From positions 25,491,781 through 25,555,780 of the forward strand of contig CM064512.1 of the NCBI GenBank assembly GCA_032716605.1: a stretch of 64,000 bases of DNA. The letters are read 5' to 3'. The notes below the pieces were generated by a model. The model was not told the DNA's origin, did no database searches, and saw nothing but the letters and a program-made list of their open reading frames with translations. Shown here piece after piece: positions 1-10,359 of this stretch (position 1 is the stretch's first letter; each line of letters opens with the position of its first letter). The stretch comes from Paralithodes platypus. Lineage: Eukaryota > Arthropoda > Malacostraca > Decapoda > Lithodidae. The translations under genes were made by a program, and so were the position numbers.

Positions 1-566
1 ATTCCTGTTTTCTACCCTTTCAATAAACCCTCTTTCTATCTGATTATCCAGAACCTTTGTATACTGTTGACAGTAGTTGGGATCTTTTATAAACTTACGC
101 TGCAAGCCTCTCATTCTGCCCAGGGCTAACTTAACTTTATCAGGTAATTTATCTATGTTATCTCTCCACGGCAGTTCCACTATATACTGTCCTTGTGCTT
201 CGGAATACTGTACCGTTTCAGAAAATCTATTTAAGACCTTCTCCCCTCCATTACCAGTCTCATTAGGACTTATACCAATATGGTCCAAGTCCCATAGAGC
301 TGTCAGATCCTTTAATTCTGGAGAATACCTGCCAATATCTTCCTGTATCTCCACTAAAGGGTCTACTGCTAACTTAAGAACAGTGACTAACTCTACATGG
401 GTCTCTTCTATATCTGACTGATAAGTGCCACTTAGTGCATAACCATAAATTGTGGGTAACATAACTATACTTCCTTCTCTGACATAGCCTGAATGTACAA
501 AGTGGTAATAAAAGTCCGCCCCAATCAGTAACACTATCATATCTCCATCAGTGATACCTGGATCTG
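1..566 (-). pseudogene. Pao/BEL protease end and start of pol, frame-shifted
   Basis: Reading the minus strand one frame away from the upstream ORF gives a long open stretch. It begins ADPGITDGDMIVLLIGADF (the C-terminal part of the Pao peptidase, with the LIGADF strand). It continues through a linker rich in acidic residues toward the N-terminal part of reverse transcriptase (ERGFIERV near base 10). The window ends before the RT catalytic motifs. Confidence 0.65.
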
Positions 567-977
567 CTAATTTTGAGCCTTGATAGCATTTACCTCCATC
601 TCTAATCCCCTCCCTGGCTTGTATACTAGTAACTCCTCCACCACAACGGCTCTCAAATTACGTACCCTTCTTCTGTGATGATAAGTTAACTCTACTATTT
701 CATACTCAGTACTACCAAGTGAGCCAATAAATCCCTGGAGCTTTAGCTGTTCCTTACTGACCCTAATGTAATCAAGCTGCGATAAAGCAGAGTGCAAGAT
801 GAAGGTACGTTGCGAACATTGGTCCAACAAAGCTCTTACTTTACTGGTATGACCGTTTCTGTCGGTCAAGGGAATCTGAATGGTAGGCAACAACACTGCA
901 TTACGGCCCGAAGCCACAGCCATGGTCACTGTTGGTTCAGGGGCCACTGGTTGTCCAAGGCGTGGCGTCTGACACAA
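567..977 (-). pseudogene. Pao/BEL retropepsin region with lost catalytic triad
   Basis: Same frame as the zinc-knuckle ORF, reopened after the TGA. It contains a protease-like strand pattern, VLLPTIQIPLTDRNG, then RALLDQCSQRTFI. In Pao proteases this position reads D-S/T-G; here it is D-Q-C, so the catalytic D-T/S-G is lost. The ORF ends at 567 by a one-base frameshift. The listed ORF start is a TTG and has no biological meaning. Confidence 0.65.
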
Positions 978-1004
978 ATAATTAAAATGTTTCTGTTGGC
1001 AGAA

Positions 1005-1412
1005 TCAGCACGGCCTAATTTTAGGGTTAGTACACCCCTGGCTGCCATGTTCAGACGACAGGCACCCGACGCACAATTTCAACTGCCTTGCTCTATTGGC
1101 CTTGGCGGGACTGTTCTTGTATTTTGCATACTTTGCCCAAAAATGTCCTGTCTTTAAACACAACTTACATCCATACTTCTGCTTGGTATCGGGTTTCTGA
1201 TACACTGCATATGCTGCTGTGGCGGTCGCACCAAACTGTTCTAGTGGATTATGTCTACTTTCTAGATTGCACACATCAGTCTTAAACACACAAACATATT
1301 CATCCACATCCAGCCAGTTGTCTTTTAATTCACGATTAATCACTTCAGAGAGTGCACTAGGGAGTTTATTATGCAACAGTACTGCACACATTTCACTTAC
1401 TGTTACATCCAT
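1005..1412 (-). pseudogene. Pao/BEL gag C-terminus with zinc knuckles
   Basis: This continues gag in a shifted frame from the preceding capsid ORF; the overlap of about 20 bases marks the frameshift. It contains the gag phrase VSEMCAVLLHNKLPSALSE, then two Cys/His nucleocapsid-type motifs: CKLCLKTGHFWAKY, whose fourth ligand is a Tyr instead of Cys, and CVGCLSSEHGSQGC. The first knuckle is therefore probably damaged. An in-frame TGA ends this ORF; the same frame reopens immediately and enters the protease region. Confidence 0.7.
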
Positions 1413-2109
1413 AGAGCGTAATGACTAACGCACACTCAAATGACGCGGAAAAATCTTTCAGAGCACTGACCTCCTGGCTAGGATGCGGGAGATTACACAG
1501 TTTCGCTATGTGAGCTGCTTTGATGCGATCCTTTTGACCATAACTGTTTTTCAGTATAGTGACCGCTAGTTCATAACTTGCAGCGACCAAACTAAACCCA
1601 CTAACAATTTGTAGAGCCTCACCACTAAGTTGTCCCTTTAGATACGTAAATTTCTGAATGTCAGTTAAGTCTGTTTGGGAGTGAACACTACAATCAAAGA
1701 GCTCCCAGAAACCCACCCACTGTGTTGGATCCCCATCAAAAACTGGCAATTTCAGGGAGGGTAGCTTAATACCCTTCTGCTTCCTACTTGCTGCACTATC
1801 ATGAAATCTACCAGTAGTGGTTGTCTGTAGAGCACTATCTAACTCAGCTAACTGACTGTTTACTTGATTAACATACTGCATATCTTTCACCATCTCATCC
1901 TCTAACTGATCATCTGAATATAAGCTATACAACTCTACGTTATACGACTCGATATCAGCTAGGGACTTTTCTAAAGTGATTTTCACACCCCTTACATCAT
2001 GCAGTGTAGCAGCATGTTCAATAAATTCAGACAGATTAGAGGTAAGCTTAGTAATCCCTCCCTTCTTGGCAGCCCTGAACCGCCGCAATGACTTTATTTT
2101 CTCATCCAT
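1393..2109 (-). pseudogene. Pao/BEL gag, capsid part (DUF1759-like)
   Basis: A 238-residue ORF starting at an ATG at 2109. It has a charged, helical N-terminus rich in K, E and L (probable coiled coil). The central LPKL-type stretch near residue 115 runs into VFDGDPTQWVGFWELF, the hallmark of the Pao gag domain annotated as DUF1759. It is followed by a helical region with the expected F-x-Y-L-K-G-Q-L-x-G-A motif. The product would be the structural capsid polyprotein. The ORF ends prematurely; the gag sequence continues in another frame in the ORF overlapping at 1393-1412, so this copy cannot make full-length Gag. Confidence 0.8.
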
Positions 2110-2216
2110 TCTTAAAAGTTTACGGTAACTAAAGCTTAAGGAACAACAATACTAATCGTCACTGTAGGCTAATCAATTCTAAGCCTAGGCTAACCTACTT
2201 ACATTGATGACATTTT

Positions 2217-2819
2217 GAGAAAGATCTAGGTGTGTTTGTTAGCAATGATTTGAAGCCTAGACAACAGTGTATAAGCGTTCGAAACAAGGCAAACAGGATT
2301 CGCGGGTTCATCTCTAGGAGTGTGAGTAACAGAACTGCTGATGTTATCTTAAAACTTTACTTGTCATTAGTGAGACCCCATATGGATTATGCGGTTCAAT
2401 TTTGGTGTTCTTATTACAGAATGGACATAGATTCATTGGAGAGAGTACAATGTAGAATGACAAAAATGATTCATAATATTATAAATCTTCCGTATAAAGA
2501 AAGGTTGAAGAAATTAGGCTTACATTCGTTAGAGAGACGCAGAGTTAGAGGGGATATGATAGAGGTGTCCAAGTGGGTTAGTGGGATTAACAAAGGGGAC
2601 ATGACAAATGTACTAAAGCTCAGTGATAGCGAAAGAACTCGTACCAATGGTTTCAAATTAGATAAATTTCGTTTCAGAAAAGATATAGGCAAATATTGGT
2701 TTGGTAACAGAGTTGTAGATGGGTGGAATGGACTACCAAGTGCTATAGTGGGATTAAAAACGATAGGGAGCTTTAAGATAAAATTGGATAAGCATATGGA
2801 CGAGAAGGGTTGGGTGTGA
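2217..2819 (+). pseudogene. LINE reverse transcriptase, C-terminal domain
   Basis: About 200 residues, open to a stop at 2817-2819. They match the conserved C-terminal tail of invertebrate non-LTR RTs: LYLSLVRPHMDYAVQFW (thumb-side motif), SLERVQCRMTKMI, then LGLHSLERRRVRGDMIEV and the terminal VVDGWNGLP...IGSFKIKLDK motif. The catalytic YADD region is absent because the copy is 5'-truncated. The stretch is undamaged, suggesting a fairly young insertion. It has no host function. Confidence 0.8.
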
Positions 2820-3036
2820 AGGGGGATCAGCAGGGTTGGGCCAATCAGCGCTCTGCAGACCCCGTAATCCTGCGTTAATCTCTAACCGTTTTGGTAAGAT
2901 GATCCTCAGGGTATTAGAGTGTTGAGCCTATAATTGGGCTTTGTAATTGGGGTTGTGTGGGACAGGGATCTGCCTTGCTTAGGCCAATCGGCTTTCTGCA
3001 GACTCCCATTTTCTTATGTTCTTGTGTTCTTATGAC
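2217..3036 (+). mobile_element. 3' end of a CR1/Jockey-like LINE
   Basis: A 5'-truncated non-LTR element starting inside the last part of the RT ORF, at the phrase DLGVFVSNDLKP. It is followed by about 200 bases of 3' UTR and ends in the short repeats TTATGTTCTTGTGTTCTTATG (about 3014-3034), a simple-repeat tail rather than poly-A. It directly replaces the 5' flank of the Pao element, so it inserted next to or into it. Confidence 0.7.
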
Positions 3037-3261
3037 GACAGCAACCAAGCAAATTGAAGCATGCAGATCGCGTGCCCCCTGTGAGTTTACAAATTATCAA
3101 AGAAAAGGAAATTTTACTCTAAGTCATATTTCTCTACTTTACAATATTTACTTTACTAGGCTATATTCAATTTTAACAAATTACAAAGAAAAAGAAAGAG
3201 GGATCAAGACTCCTCTGAAGGAGGAACAGCTGCAGCCGTCGTCCTAGTCTTTAGATCTAGC

Positions 3262-3936
3262 CTATTGCGTCGACTGCTCCTCCTCGGCCCCGTCCTTCTC
3301 CTCAAAGAAGGCACACGCTCTGTTCAGTAGCCTATCTAATACCTTCAGGCTCCCTGGCGCATCTAAATGGACTCCGTCCCACAAGTCGGTCTTACTCATC
3401 CCCATGGCAAAGTACCTTTGTTTAGTAAATGGGAGATTTCTTCGCAAGTGGAGGTTCACACCATTCTTCGCCCTATTGTACTCCTCGGGAGTCATACCCC
3501 TAGGGCGTACCCTAGACTCCAGACTGACCACCAGACAGTGACCCCCAGTCCTCTCTTCTATCTCTTCAGCTAGAGACTGGAGCCCGAGGGCCATCCCCTG
3601 AAGGTCAGCCTGCAGGGATAAATAATTTCCCCCGAGGATCAGGAACGTAAGATCCGGCTTGTAGGCTAGGAGCTCATCCCAGGCCGAGGTCTGCCTGACA
3701 GTGTATACCTTTGCCCCTGGTCTATACAGTTGTTTAACAAAAAAAGCAGGGCACTGCACTGGACGATCCAGCGGAAAATCCTGCACATAGGAATGGCCGA
3801 AGAGGGCCACCTTTCGCAAAGGCACAGGGTAATATCCGGACGATGGCACAAACTCTTGGCCAACGCCCCCTGCCCTTGCAGCCTTCCCCGGTGCGCCCCT
3901 CGGCATTTGTCCACTGGATCGCCCAGCTCTACACAA
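3262..3936 (-). CDS. SGNH/GDSL-like hydrolase ORF, probably transposon-borne
   Basis: An intact 224-residue ORF, GC-richer than its surroundings. Three SGNH-fold blocks are visible: FGHS at residues 46-49 (nucleophile Ser, with GHS instead of GDS), GGN at 102-104 (block III Asn), and DGVH at 187-190 (catalytic Asp and His). The family includes esterases and lipases with a Ser-His-Asp site; the substrate cannot be told. The first codon reported is a TTG. Upstream the frame stays open toward a piggyBac-type MITE whose TTAA starts 18 bp away, so the true N-terminus may have been displaced. SGNH ORFs are carried by some tyrosine-recombinase retroelements (Ngaro/DIRS) and some LINEs, which may explain this gene; no recombinase is seen here. 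An orphan host exon is the alternative. Confidence 0.55.
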   Translation of the reverse strand: MCRAGRSSGQMPRGAPGKAARAGGVGQEFVPSSGYYPVPLRKVALFGHSYVQDFPLDRPVQCPAFFVKQLYRPGAKVYTVRQTSAWDELLAYKPDLTFLILGGNYLSLQADLQGMALGLQSLAEEIEERTGGHCLVVSLESRVRPRGMTPEEYNRAKNGVNLHLRRNLPFTKQRYFAMGMSKTDLWDGVHLDAPGSLKVLDRLLNRACAFFEEKDGAEEEQSTQ

Positions 3937-3957
3937 AGACAGACAAGTCAGGCTTAA

Positions 3958-4438
3958 CCCTTCCTACCCGGTCTGCCTTAGGTAAGGACAGCACGAAAGA
4001 AGGGCAAATACCCGGTATGCCTTATCTAAGGCATGAGCTTAATAGCCTAATTAAGCTTGGTCCGAACGCCGTGCGTACGATGTATGTAAACAAACCCAAG
4101 CATTCGTCACCGCACCTCCGAAAACAAGAAGGAGAAGACTCCTCAATGTTATTGTTCTGACGTTATGACGAAATTAGTGTCTAAAAAGCCCCCATATTGG
4201 CAACATCTCTGCAATATTGGCTCCACTGAAATCGTCATCACAACTGAACCAGTTGACTTACAGAGCTCTACTCAATGCCAAAATACAGATTGAAAACCGC
4301 ACTACGATTATAGATGAGTGGGAAAGTTCTAGCAGTGAAAATAAACATAAATACGGTAGCCTAGGCCTAGACGTTTTTCGGCCATATCGCCCGGGTAGGG
4401 GCGACCGTCATTGGGTAACACAGCCCGGGTAGGAAGGG
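3958..4438. mobile_element. piggyBac-type MITE with TTAA duplication
   Basis: A 481-bp element. The left end reads CCCTTCCTACCCGG (3958-3971) and the right end is its exact reverse complement, CCGGGTAGGAAGGG (4425-4438). It is flanked by TTAA at 3954-3957 and 4439-4442, the piggyBac target duplication. A second CCGGGTAGGGGCG motif lies inside the right end (4391). No transposase ORF is present, so it is non-autonomous. Confidence 0.85.
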
Positions 4439-4442
4439 TTAA

Positions 4443-5060
4443 CACCCCCCCAACTCTTTTCAATATATAACAGATGGCCCAGTATCCTGGTCACACGGCA
4501 CCAATTATATCCTGAATATTATTCCTAGGGGGTAGAGGAGAAACGGATATAAAGTAAATAATTAGACCTGGGAAGATGAAATGGCCTAGGCTATAAATAT
4601 GATACCGGGTCGGCGTTTGACTTACTTGTAAACATGTATGTGTAGGTTATCTGTGGTAGTCCCAGTAATATCTATGAAGTACTTCTAGTATTAAAGGAAC
4701 TTAGCTGTGATGCAAAGAGTGTAGGTTAGGTGATGGACATGTCGGTAGGTGTAGTTCAGTGAAGTTCTGTTGTTATGTGGCAGCAACTGGTGGTTCGTTG
4801 TGAACGGGACGAAGTCTCTGTGTGAAGTGTACTGAGATACCCTTTTATCGTAACAATATACATATATTTAAGGGTTCTATATCGTCCCTCGTTATTAAAT
4901 AATAAGGGAAAATAAACTAAGATATAATTGGTGCAACCACAGTAATATTTATCCACAAAGATAAATAAAGTAATGTGTAAAAACAAAAAGGAACCAGCTG
5001 TCGTGAACCCGGGAAATTCAAACTACGGTATATATACCAGCTAGGATTCACGACAATACT
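4443..5060. other. Non-coding AT-rich stretch
   Basis: No supported gene. Low-complexity AT-rich DNA between the piggyBac-type MITE and the LINE remnant. No repeat pair or RNA fold stands out. Confidence 0.5.
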
Positions 5061-6200
5061 TTGACAACTACATGCAATTTTGAAACACACATTGGAGAGA
5101 CGAGTAAAAAGATATTTGGTACACTAATGTATATTAACCGCATAAAATATAGCTTCAATCAGAAAACAAGAATAATTGTCATACAATCACTGTCTTGTAC
5201 TCAGTGTAATGAACTATGGTATACAAATATGGGGCACAGCCAATGCAATCCAACTACATCGTGTACAAAAGCTCCAAAATGTTGCGGCAAAAGTTGCATT
5301 GGGTGGTGCTCCCAAACGTGACCATGTAACGCCTTTTCTAAAAGAGCTTGAGTGGCTTAAGGTAATTTAAAAGTACATGTATGAATTAACATTAACTGTT
5401 TTAACATTGTAAGAAAGAAATGACCAAATTGGTTGTTCATACTGTCAACGGTTAATGATGTGTGTAACGTCACGAGACAGCAAAGCAACTTATACAGGGT
5501 GTTCAGAAAACATGTGTACAAAATTAAATGGGTGATAGGGTACACAGAATTAAACATTTTGTACTCCATGGAGGTATGTCCATAAATGCTTCCTTGCGGT
5601 GCTACAGGGTAGACAGTTTCAACGTAATTTCCCTAAATTTGTACCCTAACTTCTCTGAGTAATCCGTTTACATACAAACATGGTAATTTAATGTACACAA
5701 CAATATGACATAAGACATCTTCGTTCAGTAAACAGTTCTGACTGATGATTAATTATTGTTAATCTTATCTTATTTAATGTTCTTTTGTTTTTGCAGTGTA
5801 CCGACATTAATAAAGTAATGTTCATACTGTTGTGTACATTAAATTACCATGTTTGTATGTAAACGGATTACTCACAGAGAAGTTAGGGTACAAATTTAGG
5901 GAAATTACGTTGTAACTGTCTACCCTATAGCACCGCAAGGAAGCATTTAAGGACATACCTCCATGGAGTACAAACTGTTTAATTCTGAGTTCCCTATCAC
6001 CCATTTAATTGTGTACACATGTTTTCTGAACACCCTGTATATTCACAAAGTCAACACAGAGTTGGATCCAGGTTATCTATTAATTATTGGGCCTAAATTC
6101 TGAAATGTTCTATCTGTTCAAGTTAAAGTCTCTAATTAGTTCATGTCTTCTTTTAAAAAACTACTGAAACTCAGTTTAATCAGTAAGTCTATATATCTGT
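5061..6200 (+). pseudogene. LINE RT C-terminal remnant, split by a MITE
   Basis: Plus-strand pieces of a non-LTR RT tail in two frames. The first covers FETHIGETSKKIFGTLMYIN (about 5076-5200). The second covers VMNYGIQIWGTAN, LHRVQKLQNVAAKVALGG and HVTPFLKELEWLKV (about 5176-5370). After further stop-ridden sequence the reading resumes beyond 6040, where the terminal GPKF...VKVSN...SSFKKLLKL pattern is visible. The interruption at 5495-6037 is a palindromic MITE. Several frameshifts and stops make it a dead copy. Confidence 0.65.
5495..6037. mobile_element. Tc1/mariner-type palindromic MITE (TA duplication)
   Basis: A 543-bp foldback element: left arm 5495-5708 and right arm about 5823-6037 are reverse complements over some 214 bp with a few mismatches, leaving a loop of about 115 bp. 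The ends read CAGGGTGTTCAGAAAA and TTTTCTGAACACCCTG, flanked by TA (5493-5494, 6038-6039). The CAGGGTGT start and TA duplication are mariner hallmarks. There is no transposase. Confidence 0.85.
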
Positions 6201-6219
6201 TTCCAAAGTTTTACTCAAT

Positions 6220-6812
6220 TAACCATTGACAACATATATGTGTATATTGTTGTTGAGAGGATAAGTGAGAAGGAATGTCAGGGAGAGTAAAAAGAGGGGA
6301 AGGTGCAGTGTCATTTGGCAAAGATAGTTCTTCTGCATGCATTTCTAGCTCTCCAATGGCTAATCCTTTTGGTAACGTGATGGGTTGATCAGAGATGTTA
6401 GCAATTTTATTACAATTTAATTGGTGAGGGATAATGGCTGGAGCGGTCAGGCAATCTCTGTCGAAAGGACTGGAGGTTCGGAGTTATTATAACGTTACCA
6501 GGTAACGTAGGGAGAATAGGTACCCATTTTTCATGATGAGGGGGGAGTGTCACTGTTTTTGACGTGACAGCAAATGATTGGATTTATTGATTTCTCCTGA
6601 TGCTGACTATAATTTAATTCAGGATTGATCTTGATTATGGATTTGATGGCTGGAGCGACGTTAGATTGATTGTTTTTCGGTGTTTTATTTTGTTCTATCA
6701 AGGTTCTACTATGGCAGTCAATGGATGCTTGAAGGGAAGTGAACAAATCGAGACCCAAATATTCATCGTACTGGGTCTTTTGAGGATTATAGATCATGAA
6801 GGAATGATTCAA
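6220..6812 (-). pseudogene. Gypsy-like protease/linker fragment
   Basis: The minus strand gives LGLDLFTSLQASIDCHSRTL (residues about 20-39 of the 6812 ORF). This matches the C-terminal part of a gypsy retropepsin (LG-x-D strand, then the IDCHSRT turn). Further downstream in a shifted frame comes ISDQPITLPKGLAIGELE (about 6400-6330), the protease-RT linker typical of Ty3/gypsy pol. The D-T/S-G active site and RT are missing. Orientation matches the gag-like ORFs at 7731-8659, so all may belong to one element split by the LINE fragment at 7140-7725. Confidence 0.6.
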
Positions 6813-7139
6813 TTCAAATTAAAAACAAATTTCAATTCAAAATTCATTTTTTTACTTCAAATAATTCAAAAGGGTTTAATGATACAATTAGAGTACATTA
6901 CAAAAATATGGCTTTACAATAACAAATAAATAGCGAATTGCATTAATGAGGATTTGATGCCATGTGGCATATATGTCCTCTTATTCCTTACTACATATTT
7001 ATATGGTCAGCATAAGGAGTAACACGTGAGTTAGTGAACACAAAAGTGAGATAACATAATAAAATGAAAATTACCAATTATAGCACACACGAGATTCATA
7101 CATAATTAAGTATTCGAAGCAAAGCTTTTATTTATCTAA
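6813..7139. other. AT-rich spacer
   Basis: Very AT-rich with short A/T runs. No gene or repeat structure is recognised. Confidence 0.4.
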
Positions 7140-7725
7140 TAAGTACAATTTTAGTTTTCGCTTAAATGTTGAATAACTAGGCTACACTGAGTATCCAATC
7201 ATGTGTATATTCTATTCCATACTACAACTCCCTTATGTCTAAATGTTCTTGTCATCAGCGTTGTTCTGCTCACTGAGACATGTAATTTGTGCCTTTGTCT
7301 AGTATGATGTGCATGTATATCCCTATTGACAATAAACATACCATCCATCACCGAAGGAGTAATACCCTTAATATATTTAAACATTGATTTTGCTATACAG
7401 AACACATAGACGTCAGGAAATCTTAATAATTGCAAAAATTTAAAAAAGGGTTGAGAATACTGTCTATAATGAGCCGATTTTATAATTCTAACAGCTCTTT
7501 TTTGTAGTGTAATAACTGGTTTAATATGACAGTCAATAGCTGCCCCCCAGACCTCTATACCATAAATATATGGATACACAAAACAGTTGTATAATGTAAC
7601 AAGTGTTGAAATATTCAATAATTTCCTGGCCTTGCATAATATGCCTATCCATCTTGACATTGTGTTTTTAATGTGCCTTAGGTGATCATTCCAGGATTAC
7701 CTGGAATCAATTACTACACCTAAGA
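7140..7725 (-). pseudogene. LINE reverse transcriptase C-terminal fragment
   Basis: The minus-strand reading NSFLGVVIDSR (with one stop), WNDHLRHIKN and then a 153-residue ORF (7199-7660) reading SRWIGILCKARKLLN, TLVTLYNCFVYPYIYGIEVWG and ITLQKRAVRII is the thumb and tail of a Jockey/CR1-like non-LTR RT. It ends VVVWNRIYT. The catalytic domain is absent (5' truncation). It lies between gag-like and protease-like pieces of a gypsy element on the same strand, which suggests insertion into that element. Confidence 0.75.
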
Positions 7726-7730
7726 ATGAA

Positions 7731-8267
7731 TTACAAATCCATGTTGTCCTGATCATCTGTAGTGTCTGGTACTATCTCTGGTTCTTCAATTTCTTCCTCT
7801 TCATTGTTTCCCTCGGTGCAGGCAGTCCCATCATCATTTATTGTAGCCACGCGTCGGGGCTTGATCCATGGAATATGAGCCCACAGGGTAGGCATCCTTA
7901 ATCGACACTTGGCGAGTTCACTAAATGATTTTTTAAGTGATATCAAAGGACATTGGGAAGTGCATGGCTTCCAGTCAGAGGGGCGGACTCGGGCCCATTC
8001 CTCTACTTTGTCACTTGGACGGGGAACTGCAGGGCTAGTTGAGGGGGTTGTAGAAGGGTGAGTGGTAGCTCGGCTTACGACAGCGATCTTGTTATGCCCT
8101 TTATTTTTCTTCATGGCCAATATACGTCTAATTACTGGCATATCGTCATCATAACCCGTGGGTTCTACTATGGCAAAATGATCAGAGACAGCATCAGGCA
8201 ATATTCTTAGGAGGTCACTAAATACACTCTTTCCGTTGCGCCACTGTATCCTGAGGAATGATGTCAC
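7731..8267 (-). pseudogene. Gag-like ORF, C-terminal half
   Basis: 178 residues with a Pro/Ser/Thr-rich linker near residues 65-85 and a strongly acidic C-terminus (EEEEIEEPEIVPDTTDDQD). There is no zinc knuckle. The frame fits as the continuation of the ORF at 8300-8659 after a short frameshift gap. Context (same strand, gypsy-like protease downstream, capsid-like N-terminal partner) suggests retroelement Gag. I do not recognise a precise family. Confidence 0.4.
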
Positions 8268-8299
8268 GGCCAGCGGATTTAATTGGCTGATCGTGTCGT

Positions 8300-8659
8300 C
8301 TACAGTAGGTTCCCCGAATACGGAACGTTATGGAAATGCTTGTCCGCTATTGTTTTACCCAAGGATGGGTTGATAGCTACCCTTGTGTAACTCTCAAACT
8401 GTGCCCAGGTCAACTGGGGACTGTCACGTACATGTCCTGATACTTTAGCTGCATGTGTCCCTAGTTTCATAGCTACCATATGAATCTTTGCATTTTCATC
8501 TTCCCTGAATATAATATCCAGGACAGGTTTCACAATTTCAAGATACGTATTTATGTCATGATTTTCTTGCTTGAAAGAAATAATATCAAGCGATTTACCA
8601 GCCATGATTATTATTAAAATTGGGGTTGATTGAGTGTAAAAGAAAAATCTAGAAATCAA
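8300..8659 (-). pseudogene. Gag-like ORF, capsid-like N-terminal half
   Basis: 119 residues; the likely start is the internal Met at residue 19 (MAGKSLDIISF). It is followed by a helical stretch NTYLEIVKPVLDIIFRE and WAQFESYTRVAI, reminiscent of Ty3/gypsy capsid helices (the W-x-x-F pattern). It ends by frameshift just before the companion ORF. Upstream on the minus strand a TGG-beginning stretch (about 8699 downward) could be a primer-binding site, but this is uncertain. Confidence 0.45.
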
Positions 8660-9988
8660 ATGCTGTTATGCCCGTATCAAGACACCGCTGCCTCCAGTGG
8701 TATGCGTGGTTGTAATATAACTTGCTTAATATTTTGTTCTCATACGCTCCTGATTTGGTTAACTTAGAACATAATCCTGCCCGACAGGAACATAACATGC
8801 ATTGATATAAATATTACTAGATCACTCAAATCACACCCAAAGACATTAAATACACACGATATGGTTCACAAGTTTATTTCTTAATAGCTAGATACCTGTG
8901 GGGCACATCAGATAATTAGCTATATAGAGCGTAATATCAATGGCTGAAATATGTGACTGAGAATAAGTTAAATAAGTTTTACTTATCCATGAATAATGGC
9001 GTCACTCATAATGCATCAGAATCAATATACACCATAATATCTAAAAGAATAGTGACAATATCACAAATATAGTAAAGTATGCAATGAAAGGAATCACGGA
9101 GCATAAATATAGACAGCGATATCGCTGGGACAAACAGGTGAGATAGTGCGGCTAGTGACTTAGGGTCACGTGATCAGGTAGGACTAAGGTCAAAGTAACC
9201 GCGACTGGGTCTAGATTAAAGTTATTGCAACGTATACTGGGAAATCTTAACACTATGCAATATTTAGTCTAGAATGGATAAATACGAAATTGATGTTGAT
9301 CCTGGAGAGATGGTAATTTAATTTTCAAAAATATGATAAAGACAAACGGGTGAATAATTGTACACCGGGTCTAGGAAAAATAATTTAAGTCAGTAAATGT
9401 GACTTAACGAACAATATAAAGGAATTTCAAATTCACGAAATGTGTAGTGAATAAAATGTAACAAAAGGTTATGAACACAGCGGGTCTAAATAAATATTCA
9501 ACACACTGGAACATAAAATAGAAACACCTCAAGGCGGGTGAAATTTATTTATTTCATATAAACGGATATCACAGAACGAGTAGTGAATAACAAACAGACA
9601 GATTAATAGGCTACGAACACAGTTGGGTACCATAGAAATTCCCAATGTAAGTTCGAGTATTATTTACCATATAACGTGGTGGACCGAATTATTCACAAGT
9701 TTAAATAGACATTAAATTATTCAGAAATAATGAATAAGGTACTTGAACGTACTGATGTAGTAATTAACAAGGGGAATAAATGTCTAGTTATAGGTAATTC
9801 TATCTGGAATGGACCAAGAGATGTCCGTAACTTAGAATTATATTAATTAATAGATAGGTATAAGAATTGCACTCTCTTTGGATACTTCACTACGCACGTA
9901 TATATACACTGATAATACACACATGAATAAGATCTATAAGTGCTCATAAAATATTCACGTGTCACGTATTATAGACGTCTAGGTCAAA

Positions 9989-9990
<2 letters not shown>

Positions 9991-10055
<65 letters not shown>
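9991..10055. repeat. (TA)n microsatellite
   Basis: About 32 uninterrupted TA dinucleotides. Confidence 0.95.
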
Positions 10056-10060
<5 letters not shown>

Positions 10061-10359
10061 TGTGGAATATACAAGAGTTATATCCAGATTATTATATATA
10101 TTAATCACGAGAAAGATGTATGTAAGGTTTTCACAATTATGAGGTATAAGTTAATGAAAAGAGAGACCACAAGGGGTCTCGATGAGTTACTCTGAATTGA
10201 ACACTAATATATCTTCTATAACCTTCACAACAATTCCAAAACTCAAGAACTATACACACACTTAGACTGGGGGGAGATGATCCTTTAGATAGATCTAGTC
10301 TGCGGTTAGGCTAGCTCATACGTTTTGAATCCACTCTTATTTATCAGAGAGAGAGGACG

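Larger units (their letters stand above)
1..2215 (-). mobile_element. Decayed Pao/BEL-type LTR retrotransposon, 5' part
   Basis: Successive minus-strand ORFs read gag capsid region, two CCHC-like knuckles, a retropepsin-like region and the start of pol, in Pao/BEL order. The element runs off the window at base 1 and is cut at about 2215, where a plus-strand LINE begins. Reading is broken by a frameshift near 1400, an in-frame TGA just after 1005 and a frameshift near 567. No LTR or primer site is visible upstream of the gag start. Family assignment rests on the gag motif pattern and order. Confidence 0.8.
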
